NCBI GenBank assembly: GCA_012271185.1
Contig: JAAXGV010000207.1
Coordinates: forward strand, 1 to 39,170
Direction of reading: 5' to 3'
Length of the DNA stretch: 39,170 bases
Origin: Rhodothermales bacterium
GTDB lineage: Bacteria; Bacteroidota; Rhodothermia; Rhodothermales; Bin80
A program made the translations under genes and the position numbers. Positions 24,856-34,254 of this stretch are shown here, piece by piece. The first letter of the stretch is position 1. Each line of letters begins with the position of its first letter. Below the pieces are notes generated by a model that saw only the letters and a program-made list of their open reading frames with translations, was not told the origin of the DNA and searched no databases.

Positions 24856-27800
24856 CTACTGCCGCGACAGCGACTCATAGTACTTCTCCACCATACCGGA
24901 ATATTCCGGTGGCACCTCCCCGCGGCGGCTGCCGTACAGCCGGGTCTCCATCTGCACCAGATCAAGCGCACGCGCGATCTTTTCCTCCAGCTGATTCAGT
25001 GCGTCGTAGACACGCCGTTCGAAGAAAGCTTTGGCGGATTCCTCATCCAGCAGGACACCCGTATGGTCAGCGCGCGTCAGCGCATTCTGGACCCCTGCCA
25101 GCGCCTGTTGCGTGGCGTTGTCACCGCCCTGCTGCATAAGGTCCTGCAGCCGTGCCGTGGCCCTCGACAGCTGGCTCCGCATCCGTGCCTCAAGGCTGCG
25201 GCTGTCCGCTTCAGGGTCGCTTTCGCGCAGCCGTGCCGCATCGGATTCCAGGCGCCGCAGCTGCTCCTGCAGGTCCTGCACCTCGCGCAGCGTGGCGGCG
25301 AGTGACTCCTCCTCCGTAACCGGCAGCGACTGTTCCAGGGCGCGGCGGCTTTCGTCCAGGTTGGCAAGGTCGCGCAGAATCTCTTCTTCTAGGCGCTGGG
25401 CGCTCTCCAGCCAGCCATTGCGGAGCGCCCGGTAGGAGCTTGCCATGTCGCCCGCAAGGTCATCGCGCCGCACCTGCTGCTGCAGGTTGCGCAGGCTGGC
25501 GGTCATCTCAGGGTCCTGGCTCTGTGCTTCCATCCGTGCAGCCTCTTCCATCGCCTGATGCAGCGCATCGACAAGCGCCAGGCGCTCATCGTCCAGCGGG
25601 CGCATCTCCGCCTCAGTGGGACGCGTGGATCGGGAGGCCAGCTCCTCAATGTCCTGGGCCAGGCGCTGCTCCCGGTCCGACAGGTCCTGCAGATCGTCCG
25701 TCAACGCTTGGAGCTGTGCACGTCTTGATCCGCGGGTGGCCATCTGCAGGTCGGGCTGCAGCTGCTGCAGGTCCCTCAGCGCCTGCTGCTGCCGCTGAAC
25801 GGCCTCGTCCAGATTGCCCCGGCGGAGCGCTCGGTCAGCTTCGCGCATATTGCGCAGTGCGCTGGCCATGCGTCCCTCGGTCTGCTGCATGTCGCGGGCC
25901 ACCTGCTCCAGCTGCTGGCGGACCTCCTCCTGATCCCTGCGCAGCTTGTCGACAAAGCGTTTGCGGTCCTCGCCCTGCAGGGTTTCGGGGCGCTGAAGGT
26001 TGGCCAGATCCTGCTGCCGCCGTGCCAGGTCCTTTACCCGGCGCAGAGCATCATCGAACTGCTGCGTTTCTTGCGCCCGCTGCTGCTGTACCTCGTACTT
26101 GTCCTTGGAGATATCCAGCTCAAGGTCCATGAGCTCAGACATACGCTCCTCCGTGGCCGACATGCCGCCGCCCTGGCCACGCTGCTGTTGCTGCGCAACC
26201 TGGTTCTCCCTGTTTTGGGCATCGGCACGAAGCAGCGCGGTCAGTGCCTTGCGCTGCGTCGGCAGCGCATCCCGCAGCGCATCCCGCTCCAGCTGCTCCA
26301 CGGCGTGGCCCATGCTAAGGACCGCATCCTCGAGGTAGCGGACAGTCTGCTGCTGCATCTCGTTGCCGCGCAGCTCCAGCGAGAAGGCAGTGGACTGTAT
26401 ACGCTCTTCAATGCTGCGCTGGAGGCTGGACTGGGCCCCTATCAAGGCCCGGAGCGCACCCGCATAATCTTCATGCGTGTCACGCTCGCGGACCAGGCGC
26501 CAGGTGGCGGCGATAAGCTCCTGCTGGCTGACCACCAGACCGCTCTGCTGCCGGCCGCTCTGCCCGCCCGCCGCTGCGGAAACCTGCGTATAGGTCTGAT
26601 CAAAGGGGATGATCTCAATGAAGTACATGTCCGTCACAGCATGCTGCAAGGCGTCCTGCGCCTCGAGATAGTACGTGATCACATCACCTGGCTGCAGGCT
26701 GTAGTCCTCCAGGAACAGTAGGTGCTCGCCTGCGCTTTGGCGTGCGTCTGGCGTGTCCAGCAGGCTGATGGTCTGCGCCTCCCCGCCCCCGACAAAGAAG
26801 ACCAGACCAAAAGCCTTGACGCCATAGTCATCGTCGACGTCGGCGGCGATCAGTACCTCTTCGACAGCGTTGGCGCGCACATCCCGCCCCGGATCCTGTA
26901 CAGTGATGTGCGGCTCGCTGTCGGGCACTGGAATGATAGCATACTGAGCCGGAAACAGGTTGCGCTTGCCGTTGGCGTCGGTCAGCCTGAGCGTGTACAG
27001 GTCCTCTTCCTCCAGCGTGATCTGCCCTGAAAACAGGCCGCCGTCCCGTGCGGCAAGAGGAAGGACCACGCCGCTTTCGAGGAGCATCTCGGCGGTCTTG
27101 GGCATGCCTGTGGTATGCACCGCCAGTGTCACGGTGGACCCGGCAAGACCGTGTATGTCGCCCGTGTCCTCTTCCGTGCGGGGGGGCAGCGGGATATGGT
27201 CCGGGTACTCATAGGTCAGGTCAATCTGATTCACGGCCGGAAACTCATACACGGAGATCACGAAAGGCTCCGAGCGGCGACGCCCAGCCTCCACATAGTA
27301 TTCTATCGGGTCCTGTATGCTGGTGAATTCGGCCATGAATGCTGTGCCTTCCAGGCCTGCCTTCATAACCTGCCGGACCCATGTGCCGCCGGACTCCCTG
27401 AAGACGATGAGAATATCGCTGCCGGGGTCGTTGCGCAGCTCGGCTACAACAGTCTGGGATTCGCCTTTTTCCACCTCCACGTTGCCTGGCAACACCGTCA
27501 TGAAGGGTCGTACCGCTGCGGCGCTGTTTGATGCGACGAGGCGCACCTTGTCCAAGTTCAGCCCGCCCACAAGCAACAGCGCAGCTGCGGCAACAGCGCA
27601 GGCGCCGGCGATGGCACGGGCTCGCAGCTTGCGCACCAGCGTGCGCGGAACGATGCCGCGTGCCATGCGGCCCGCATCCTCCAGGAGGCCGGACAGGACC
27701 GCGTCAGCACCCTCAACCCTGTTGGCACGCGCCTCTATGGCACTGTTCAGGCGGTCTTCAAGGCCTGGCGCCTGCTCCTCAATGAACAGGGCGATCCGGC

Positions 27801-28056
27801 GGTCGCTGATCTTGCGCAACACAGGACGGACAGCATACCAGAAGGTCGCGCCGCCCGTGATAACTGCACCGCCTGCTGCCGCGAGCCAGAAAAGGAGCCT
27901 GTGCCCGCGCAGGAAGGGGTAGGCCAAGAGCAGCGTGACCGCGCATGCAAAGAAGATGACCAGCGCCACGGCGCTGCCCTGCAGCAGTGCACGCCGCCTG
28001 AGCTGGGACCGGACGGCCCGGATCAGGCGCTGAAGGTGTATCGGTGCGTTGTTCAT
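24856..28056 (-). CDS. DUF4175 family membrane coiled-coil protein
   Basis: This 1066-aa protein has the DUF4175 layout: transmembrane helices at about 28-48 and 53-75, a helical region with LEDRLNSAIEAR, a third helix near 148-165, and Ig-like beta modules (about 180-480). A very long Gln/Arg/Glu-rich coiled coil follows (about 560-1010, with runs such as QQQQRGQGGG, READRALRRGNLDEAVQRQQQ). It ends with MVEKYYESLSRQ. The long coiled coil is expected outside the membrane and probably forms a scaffold for the VWA proteins encoded on either side. Its ATG overlaps the BatA-like stop (ATGA, 28053-28056), which shows tight coupling. The biochemical role of the family is not established. Confidence 0.83.
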   Translation of the reverse strand: MNNAPIHLQRLIRAVRSQLRRRALLQGSAVALVIFFACAVTLLLAYPFLRGHRLLFWLAAAGGAVITGGATFWYAVRPVLRKISDRRIALFIEEQAPGLEDRLNSAIEARANRVEGADAVLSGLLEDAGRMARGIVPRTLVRKLRARAIAGACAVAAAALLLVGGLNLDKVRLVASNSAAAVRPFMTVLPGNVEVEKGESQTVVAELRNDPGSDILIVFRESGGTWVRQVMKAGLEGTAFMAEFTSIQDPIEYYVEAGRRRSEPFVISVYEFPAVNQIDLTYEYPDHIPLPPRTEEDTGDIHGLAGSTVTLAVHTTGMPKTAEMLLESGVVLPLAARDGGLFSGQITLEEEDLYTLRLTDANGKRNLFPAQYAIIPVPDSEPHITVQDPGRDVRANAVEEVLIAADVDDDYGVKAFGLVFFVGGGEAQTISLLDTPDARQSAGEHLLFLEDYSLQPGDVITYYLEAQDALQHAVTDMYFIEIIPFDQTYTQVSAAAGGQSGRQQSGLVVSQQELIAATWRLVRERDTHEDYAGALRALIGAQSSLQRSIEERIQSTAFSLELRGNEMQQQTVRYLEDAVLSMGHAVEQLERDALRDALPTQRKALTALLRADAQNRENQVAQQQQRGQGGGMSATEERMSELMDLELDISKDKYEVQQQRAQETQQFDDALRRVKDLARRQQDLANLQRPETLQGEDRKRFVDKLRRDQEEVRQQLEQVARDMQQTEGRMASALRNMREADRALRRGNLDEAVQRQQQALRDLQQLQPDLQMATRGSRRAQLQALTDDLQDLSDREQRLAQDIEELASRSTRPTEAEMRPLDDERLALVDALHQAMEEAARMEAQSQDPEMTASLRNLQQQVRRDDLAGDMASSYRALRNGWLESAQRLEEEILRDLANLDESRRALEQSLPVTEEESLAATLREVQDLQEQLRRLESDAARLRESDPEADSRSLEARMRSQLSRATARLQDLMQQGGDNATQQALAGVQNALTRADHTGVLLDEESAKAFFERRVYDALNQLEEKIARALDLVQMETRLYGSRRGEVPPEYSGMVEKYYESLSRQ

Positions 28057-30050
28057 GATGCGTCTTGTTCCTTGCGGTTACGGTGCGCCAAGAGCGTTTC
28101 CAGAGCAAACAGCCCTAGAACAGCTATTATAGCGAAGCGCCACAGCTTATGCTTCTGTTCCGCCTCCTCGCCCGAAAAGGCAGCCTCGCCGGGTGTCGCG
28201 GCTGCCTCACCTATGCCGCCAACGATAGCGGCGTAGACCTCCCCTTCGCTTCGCGCGGTGAGAGCAGACTCGCGAGAGTCTGTGTTCACAGAAAAAGGGT
28301 AGGTATCCTCTCCCAGCACGGCCGTGTAGTGACCGGGCTCGTGCAGCTCCCGGAAGAGACCCGTCCCCGTGGTGTCCATCACCACCTTGTACACCTCGCT
28401 GCCTGGTGTGCTGACATCCCAGGCAGCGCCCGGTGTGCCATACAGAGGCACCGCATCGCCTACAGTGAACTGCCTGGGCCGCTCCGTTAGAGTGGTCGCG
28501 TATGAGGCAATCTGGTGGACAAGCGGAACATAGAGTTCGTGCAGCACCAGGTCGGTCCAGCCGGTACTGAAGCTGGAGGTATAGACGATCACCGTGCCCA
28601 GCCCGACCCGGCGCTCAATGACAAACGGGTCGCCGTTGTCGTAGCTGCCCAGCACCAGGCTCCCGGTGGCTGGCGTCACCTGCACGTATGTACGAAACTT
28701 CGGCCTGATCAGCGCGCTTGACCCAGCGAGGCTGGCGAAGATGGGGTGCTGGGCCTCGACCTGGCCGATGAAGGCGTCTTCGCCGGTATGCACAACACCT
28801 TCGAGGTGTCCTGTGCCAAGCTGCTCCAGCCCATAGTCGCTAGGTGCCAACGTATCCCCGAAAGAAAGCACAACGCCGCCGCCCCTGTCGGCGAAGGCCC
28901 GCAGGGCCGCCACCTGGGCCTGTGTGAGGCGTTCTGCGTTAGCAACAAACACAACATCATGCCGGTACAGCGCGGCGCCTGTGATTCGCTGGCCACGCTC
29001 AAAGTCGAAGCGGGACTGCTCTGCAAGCGCAAAGGCGCTGCGCAGAAAGAAGGCATCACGATCGGCGGCAACCGCCAGCACCGAGGGCCGGGAAGCCACC
29101 GCATAAGTGAAGTAGTGCCTGTTGTCCCTGTCCAGGTCGTCCCTGTCCAGCGCCAGGTAGCCCTGGTGCAGGCCTGCACGCGGTGCTGTATGCTGAAAAG
29201 TCACCGACCCAAGGCCTGGGGTGGCTGCAGGCTTCCGGTCGGCTGCACGGTTCCCCAGCACCAGGCTGATGCCGTCACCTGCTGCCAGCGCCAGGTGGCG
29301 GGCATCAAAGCGCGTGACGGTGGTTTCGCCGCGTTGGCGCATCGTGAGCGCAAAGTCGTCAAAGTACCGGTTGACGCGGTTGTCTTGTCCAACCTTAATA
29401 GGCTCAAATATGACACCGTCAGGCAAGGTGTACTCAGCCATGGAAGGGCTGAAGCCGTTCTGCTGCAGATCCGATATGAGCACGACGCGCTGCGACGCGT
29501 GCTGCGCTTCCATCAAGATATCCTCTGCCAGCTGAAACGCGGGAAAGAGGTCCGTGGCATGACTGGTTGGGCGCAGCGCCGGGATCGAGGCCTGCAGCAG
29601 ATCCCGGTCGCGGGTCAGTGGCACCAGCTGTGTCGCCTCGCCCGCAAATCCCACCAGGGCCAGCTCATCGCGCCCGTCGGACTGCGCCAGGATCTGGTCC
29701 AGCGCCTCCAGCGCTTCATCAAAGGTGTTCCCGGCCTGCATGCTCATCGACTGGTCGAACAGGATCACCACGGACTCATCTTCCCGCTGCGGGATAAAAG
29801 GTAGGCTTTCACGGATCATGTAGGGGCGGGCGAAGGCCGTGGCCAGGAGCACGATCATGGCCATACGCAGGGCGAGCAGCAGAATGTCGCGCAGCCTGCG
29901 CCGCCGGATACGCTCCATCGGTGTGGCCTGCAGGAACATCAGCGAGCTGAATGGCACCTCCCTGGCTCTCATCCTTCGCACAAGGTGAAAGAGCACAGGC
30001 AGCAGTGCTGCACTGGCAGCAGCCAGGAAGAGGGGCGAAAGAAAGGACAC
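28053..30050 (-). CDS. BatA-like VWA membrane protein
   Basis: This 665-aa protein begins with the BatA N-terminal signature: a first helix (FLSPLFLAAASAALLPVLFHL), then REVPFSSLMFL (30-40) and a second helix (57-75). A VWA domain follows with MIDAS DQSMS (99-103). Further along are an amidotransferase-like segment (RAFADRGGGVVLSFGD) and a C-terminal helix (about 638-655). Most of the protein should be periplasmic. It is the second of the Bat-type genes, 3 nt after the DUF58 stop and overlapping DUF4175. BatA proteins are linked to stress tolerance and to MoxR-type ATPases; no MoxR gene is in this cluster. Confidence 0.86.
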   Translation of the reverse strand: MSFLSPLFLAAASAALLPVLFHLVRRMRAREVPFSSLMFLQATPMERIRRRRLRDILLLALRMAMIVLLATAFARPYMIRESLPFIPQREDESVVILFDQSMSMQAGNTFDEALEALDQILAQSDGRDELALVGFAGEATQLVPLTRDRDLLQASIPALRPTSHATDLFPAFQLAEDILMEAQHASQRVVLISDLQQNGFSPSMAEYTLPDGVIFEPIKVGQDNRVNRYFDDFALTMRQRGETTVTRFDARHLALAAGDGISLVLGNRAADRKPAATPGLGSVTFQHTAPRAGLHQGYLALDRDDLDRDNRHYFTYAVASRPSVLAVAADRDAFFLRSAFALAEQSRFDFERGQRITGAALYRHDVVFVANAERLTQAQVAALRAFADRGGGVVLSFGDTLAPSDYGLEQLGTGHLEGVVHTGEDAFIGQVEAQHPIFASLAGSSALIRPKFRTYVQVTPATGSLVLGSYDNGDPFVIERRVGLGTVIVYTSSFSTGWTDLVLHELYVPLVHQIASYATTLTERPRQFTVGDAVPLYGTPGAAWDVSTPGSEVYKVVMDTTGTGLFRELHEPGHYTAVLGEDTYPFSVNTDSRESALTARSEGEVYAAIVGGIGEAAATPGEAAFSGEEAEQKHKLWRFAIIAVLGLFALETLLAHRNRKEQDAS

Positions 30051-30053
30051 GAG

Positions 30054-30953
30054 CTACGTTCGGCGCCGGCTACGGGCAGAAAGATACTGAAACAGCGCCC
30101 CGTCCAGCGGGCGGTCTGTGGTGATCATGATGTAGTCTGTGCGCAGGAGTCCGCAGGCCCGCCGGATACGCTTCTGGAAGCGGCTGAAGTTCTCCTGATA
30201 GAGCTTGCGGGCGCTGCTGCCTTCGACAAGGAGCCGAGTGCCGGTTTCAAGGTCCCTGATCCGCATCACATCGTCGAAATCGAATGCGACCTCCTGCGGA
30301 TCCAGTATGTGAAAAATCAGCACCTCGTGTCCGCTGAATCTGAAGTGGCGCAGTGCCTCAATGAGCTGATCCGGATCGGACAGTAGGTCGCTCACCAGAA
30401 CAATGAACCCCCGCCGCTGCTGCTGATCCGCGATGGCGTGCAGCGGCTTGTCGAAAGAGGTACCCGTGCCCAGGGACAGGTTACTAAGACTGGTCAGCAG
30501 CGTGTGCAGGTGTCCTTTGCTGCTGCGCGGGGAGAGGGTTTCGCGGATGTCGTCGTCGAAGAGCACCAGGCCGGCGGCGTCCCGCTGGCGTATGGCCAGA
30601 TAGGCCAGCGAAGCGACCAGGTAGCAGGCGTATTCCAGCTTGCTTACGCTGTGTGACCGGTACCCCATGGAGCGGCTGGCATCCAGCACGAGGTGAACAC
30701 GCGTATTGGTTTCGCCTTCGAACTCTTTGACGAGGAAGCGGTCGGTCCGTGCGTAGACCTTCCAGTCCACCCGTCGCAGGTCGTCTCCGGGCACATAAGG
30801 CCGGTATTGCATGAAGTCCACACTGAACCCCTTGTAGGGGCTCCGGTGCAGGCCGGCGATGAAGCCTTCAACCACAGTACGGGCGAGCAGCTCCAGCCCG
30901 GAAAGGCGTGCCAGAACCTGGGGCAGGATAAATCGTGTGGCTGCGCTGGACAT
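30054..30953 (-). CDS. DUF58 domain protein
   Basis: This 299-aa soluble protein has the DUF58 core YVPGDDLRRVDWKVYARTDRFLVKEFEGE (53-81), followed by a VWA-like fold with DASRS (91-95), FDDDIRETLSPRSSKG and VLVSDLLSDPDQL. DUF58 proteins usually accompany a MoxR AAA+ ATPase and VWA proteins and probably bind a metal-dependent partner in the cytoplasm. Here the upstream neighbour is a secreted beta-propeller gene ending 2 nt before this start, not moxR. The downstream BatA-like gene begins 3 nt after the stop. The family assignment is firm; the substrate is unknown. Confidence 0.9.
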   Translation of the reverse strand: MSSAATRFILPQVLARLSGLELLARTVVEGFIAGLHRSPYKGFSVDFMQYRPYVPGDDLRRVDWKVYARTDRFLVKEFEGETNTRVHLVLDASRSMGYRSHSVSKLEYACYLVASLAYLAIRQRDAAGLVLFDDDIRETLSPRSSKGHLHTLLTSLSNLSLGTGTSFDKPLHAIADQQQRRGFIVLVSDLLSDPDQLIEALRHFRFSGHEVLIFHILDPQEVAFDFDDVMRIRDLETGTRLLVEGSSARKLYQENFSRFQKRIRRACGLLRTDYIMITTDRPLDGALFQYLSARSRRRT

Positions 30954-30955
30954 CG

Positions 30956-31984
30956 TCAGTGGGTGTGCGCCATCTTCCAGAAGGCGATGCCGCCGGCCTG
31001 ACGCCCGACGTTCGCGGTGGCAACGCGCGTCAGCGCAGACAGATCAATGACATCTACGGTGCCAGGCTCACTCCCAACACCTTCGGCAGTAACAAAAGCA
31101 TACCGCCCATCCGGTGAAATGGTTACGCCATGCGGGATGCTGCGCGTGCTCGCCAAGCGGGCAATTTCCAGGCCGGTGGTCACATCGTATATCCCGATAG
31201 CCGCTGCGCCTTTCAGTGTAACAACCATGCGGCGGCCGCTTGGCGTTACCGCAAGGTTGTAGGGGGCGCCATCCGCGGGGATGCGCCTGGTGATCTTCCA
31301 GGCTGTGACATCCACCTCGATGATCTCATCGCCGCCATTGTCGGCCACAAACACGCGGTCGGCATGCGGGTGGTGCACCACCCACGTGGGTTTTCTGCCG
31401 GTTGTGAGCGTGCGGGTCGCCTTTAATGATAGGGCGTCAACCTCGTGGAGGGTCCCGCCCATCATAGATACGGAGTAGTGCTTTGTGCCGTCCGGCGAGA
31501 GCCGCGACCCATGCGGCATCGCTCCTGTAGTGATCCGGCCCACTTCCATCATACGCTCAGGATCCACGACAGACACCGAGCTGGGTTCCATGGTGCCATG
31601 CAGGTTGAAGTTCGCCACGTAGAGCAGCCCCGTTGTCCGCGAAACCGACATGGTGGCCGGAAAAAGGTCCAGGGTCACGCTGCCTATCTTTTGGTCGGTG
31701 GTGGTATCATACTTGTCCACGGATCCGAACGGCTGCCCGTGTGCGAGGGATACGTACCAGTATCTTCCGTCCGGGCTTACAGCCAGTCCGTGGGGACCTT
31801 CGATCTCCGTGGGGATATTACCTACGGGAATGGTCCTGACAGACGCAGCAGTCTTCTGGTCAAAACGTACCAGTGAGACGGTGTCATCCGACTCATTGGC
31901 CACGTAAACGTAGTACTGCTGGGCGCTGGTGCGGTTGCTGCATACCAGGAGCAGCAGTGCCAGGAGGGGCGTTGGCGCAGGCAA
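30956..31984 (-). CDS. Secreted YVTN/YncE-type beta-propeller protein
   Basis: This 342-aa protein has a signal peptide (MPAPTPLLALLLLVCSNRTSA) and then repeated propeller blades. Recognisable strands include YYVYVANESDDTVSLV, GPHGLAVSPDGRYWYVS, GLLYVANFNLHG, DRVFVADNGGDEIIEVD, APYNLAVTPSGRRMVV and IPHGVTISPDGRYAFVTAEG. This is the pattern of YVTN/YncE-like seven-bladed propellers, often extracytoplasmic ligand-binding or surface proteins. It is the first gene of the minus-strand run leading into the Bat-like cluster, with only 2 nt before DUF58, so it is probably co-transcribed. The divergent Nudix gene starts 29 nt away, leaving almost no room for separate promoters. No enzymatic residues were recognised. 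Confidence 0.85.
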   Translation of the reverse strand: MPAPTPLLALLLLVCSNRTSAQQYYVYVANESDDTVSLVRFDQKTAASVRTIPVGNIPTEIEGPHGLAVSPDGRYWYVSLAHGQPFGSVDKYDTTTDQKIGSVTLDLFPATMSVSRTTGLLYVANFNLHGTMEPSSVSVVDPERMMEVGRITTGAMPHGSRLSPDGTKHYSVSMMGGTLHEVDALSLKATRTLTTGRKPTWVVHHPHADRVFVADNGGDEIIEVDVTAWKITRRIPADGAPYNLAVTPSGRRMVVTLKGAAAIGIYDVTTGLEIARLASTRSIPHGVTISPDGRYAFVTAEGVGSEPGTVDVIDLSALTRVATANVGRQAGGIAFWKMAHTH

Positions 31985-32013
31985 AGTGTCTGTCGTTATG
32001 TATCCGAGCGATT

Positions 32014-32670
32014 ATGCTGCTGTTCTACTGCACGTCCCTTGACCGGTTGCCTCGGCTGCGTGCATGCGGCGTCCGTGACGCCCTTTTGTGGCGTACGCTG
32101 GGCGATGCCCGCCTCCTCGCAAGTGAAGCCATTGTCGTAGCAGACGGCACAGGCTTGGGAGAGACCACAGATGAGGGTGGGCCTTCCCTGCGAGCACGCA
32201 AGGTGCCTGCCGCAGCCTTCGTGAACCTCTCCCCCTATCTGCCTCCTGCCTCCGTGCGGGCGGCAGGGGGTGTGGTACTTCGCAGCGGTGTATGGCCGCT
32301 GCAGGTGCTGCTCATACATCGTAAGGGATACTGGGACCTGCCAAAGGGCAAGTGTGTGCCCGGTGAGGTGCTGCGCGAATGTGCTGAGCGTGAGGTGCAG
32401 GAGGAGACAGGGATTGGCGAGCTCCGCACCTTTGGCTGCCTCGGAGCGACACGGCATGGATACGCGCAAGGTGGTGAGTATCACATCAAGCACACCTACT
32501 GGTACCATATGCAGAGCCCGGCCATAGCATTTACGCCGCAGGCAGACGAAGGCATCACAGGCGTGCGCTGGATGCGATGGGAGGAGGCGGTGTGTATGCT
32601 CGGCTATGAATCCCTTCAGCGCCTACTGCGAGGCGCTGCTGATGCGCTCGGCAGCACGGAGACAGGCTGA
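32014..32670 (+). CDS. Nudix hydrolase
   Basis: This 218-aa protein carries a complete Nudix box GKCVPGEVLRECAEREVQEETGI (residues 112-134; G-x5-E-x7-REUxEExGU), preceded by RKGYWDLPKG, as in enzymes that hydrolyse nucleoside diphosphates linked to other moieties. The fold strand AAGGVVLRSG is at 83-92. The substrate cannot be read from the sequence; the WDLPKG context is common in Ap4A- and diphosphoinositol-type hydrolases. About 80 residues before the Nudix domain form an extra N-terminal segment of unknown function. I chose the ATG at 32014; longer in-frame starts (to 31873) would overlap the divergent propeller gene and encode Arg/Cys-rich sequence. Confidence 0.88.
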   Translation: MLLFYCTSLDRLPRLRACGVRDALLWRTLGDARLLASEAIVVADGTGLGETTDEGGPSLRARKVPAAAFVNLSPYLPPASVRAAGGVVLRSGVWPLQVLLIHRKGYWDLPKGKCVPGEVLRECAEREVQEETGIGELRTFGCLGATRHGYAQGGEYHIKHTYWYHMQSPAIAFTPQADEGITGVRWMRWEEAVCMLGYESLQRLLRGAADALGSTETG

Positions 32671-32692
32671 ATAACGCCTTCCACTGCACAAG

Positions 32693-32705
32693 CGGCGCTT
32701 CGCCG
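32693..32705. terminator. Weak hairpin between convergent Nudix and RNase D genes
   Basis: The arms CGGCG and CGCCG flank a 3-base loop. It lies 23 bases after the Nudix stop codon. There is no T-run, so this is only a candidate for transcription or processing control. The rest of the 245-bp gap shows no gene. Confidence 0.2.
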
Positions 32706-32915
32706 GTTCGGCCTTCGCTCAGGCTGTATCTGCCGCGCCTGCACCGGTGCTTGCATACAAGGCGGGAAGGGCCGATGCAAGGCTGTGCGAGGTTTGGCGG
32801 CGATGCCTTGCCGAGTCCTGATCAGACCAGAGCCATCCTCGTAGCTGCCTTCCAGCCCCCTGCACCGGCCTCGCACAGAGAGGGTTAGGAACCGCAAAAG
32901 GATGATGCTGGAAGC

Positions 32916-34085
32916 TCAGTGCTGACCCGGGAAAACGGCAGGGCTGTGCTGCGGCCGGGGTGGGTCCGTGCTGGTGACGAGGTCGTCCCCGCTCTTGAGC
33001 AGTCTGTCCAGGTCGCGCCCGACAAATTCATAGCGCCACCCGGAGCGGAGCGGGCTATGAAATCCCGCCACGTGAGCCTTTACCTCTTTCAGGGAGGCGA
33101 CCCGCTGAGGTGCCACGTGCCTGTTCTCCGCCCGTTCCCGCACGAATGCCGCAGCGGATGCCGCGCGCGCGGTGAATGCATCATCTGACGGCAGGCTGGG
33201 AGGTTCAGGGGGGTAGTCTTCCGGCGACAGTGCACGAACCGACTGCACTTCGAGAAGCAGCTCCTGGCCGTAGCGGCCAACGAAACCGTCTGGCAGATCC
33301 CGAATCCGTCCCAGATGGCGCAGGTTGCGTGGCAAACGTATCGCAATGGCCTTAACCGCGCCGTCAGGCAAGAGCCACCTCCGTGGCGTGTCCAGCTGCC
33401 GCGCCTTTGCTTCACGCCATGCTGCTACGGCTTGGATAGCTGCGCGCTGTTTGCCTGTGAGCCTGTTAAGCCTTCTAAACCTCAGGTACGCAGTGCGCAC
33501 ATCCGCAGGCGTGTACAGGGCGCGGTCGCTGTATCCCTGCATCTCTTCGGCCAGCCATGCCTCTCGTCCCAGCCTTGCTAGCCGTCCTTGGAGCACCTTG
33601 TAGGCTTGACACAGGTAGCGTACATCGTCACAGGCATAAGCCAGCTGCTTCGGACGCAGGGGGCGCCGGAGCCAGGCCGTTACCGTCTCCGACTTGTTAA
33701 GCACCTCATTGAGCAGAGCGGCAACAAGGCCTGCCAGTGAAACTTGCTTCGGCAGACCCACAAGGCTTGCCGCACACTGCGTGTCAAAAATGTTGCAGGG
33801 TACTGTTCCGGTGGTGTCATGCAGCAGTGCAAGGTCTGTTTCTGGAGCATGAAGCACCTTGACCACATCGTCGTGGCCAAGCAGCATGCCCAGCGGTGTC
33901 AGGTCTCTGATGACCAACGGGTCAATCACGGCCACATCCTCCGAATCCAGGGCGACCTGGATAAGCGCCAGCTTGGGATAGTATGAGTTGTGCGAAACAA
34001 ACTCTGTGTCCACCGCCGCCAGTCCGGTTGCAACGGCACGTGTAACCAGGGTGCGTAGCGCCTCGGATGTCGTAATCAAGTGCAT
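32916..34085 (-). CDS. rnd: Ribonuclease D
   Basis: This 389-aa protein is a 3'-5' exoribonuclease of the RNase D family, which trims tRNA and other stable RNA 3' ends. The DEDDy exonuclease residues are visible: DTEF (D26, E28) followed by SYYPKLALIQVA, HAPETDLALL (D84), and YACDDVRYL (Y150, D154). An HRDC-like helical domain begins near LTGKQRAAIQAVAAWREAKARQLDTP (about 210-235), and a C-terminal helical tail follows. I chose the start at MHLITT (34085) because the family begins there; the 20 preceding codons do not resemble it. The length is typical. It is transcribed divergently from the ferredoxin gene with 169 bp between starts. Confidence 0.92.
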   Translation of the reverse strand: MHLITTSEALRTLVTRAVATGLAAVDTEFVSHNSYYPKLALIQVALDSEDVAVIDPLVIRDLTPLGMLLGHDDVVKVLHAPETDLALLHDTTGTVPCNIFDTQCAASLVGLPKQVSLAGLVAALLNEVLNKSETVTAWLRRPLRPKQLAYACDDVRYLCQAYKVLQGRLARLGREAWLAEEMQGYSDRALYTPADVRTAYLRFRRLNRLTGKQRAAIQAVAAWREAKARQLDTPRRWLLPDGAVKAIAIRLPRNLRHLGRIRDLPDGFVGRYGQELLLEVQSVRALSPEDYPPEPPSLPSDDAFTARAASAAAFVRERAENRHVAPQRVASLKEVKAHVAGFHSPLRSGWRYEFVGRDLDRLLKSGDDLVTSTDPPRPQHSPAVFPGQH

Positions 34086-34254
34086 CGAATGAAAAGCAGG
34101 TTGCTCAGGCTCCGGAGGCAGGCCCGTTCCGGAGCGGCATGCCACGATCCGGGATCACTGTGCAGGCAGACCTGCGGACCTCCGAAGAGCACACATCGTA
34201 AGAGAGCAACGCATTATCTTCTGCCCGACCAAGCCTCAGCTGCCCTGGAGCCCT

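Noticed and set aside
28746-29804. 352-codon plus-strand open frame opposite the BatA-like gene
   Set aside because: It is fully antisense to a clear VWA gene and shows no domain or sensible start context.
32616-32897. 93-codon minus-strand ORF between the Nudix and RNase D genes
   Set aside because: It overlaps the Nudix gene end, is Arg/Ser/Pro-rich and has no recognisable domain; it is probably non-coding.
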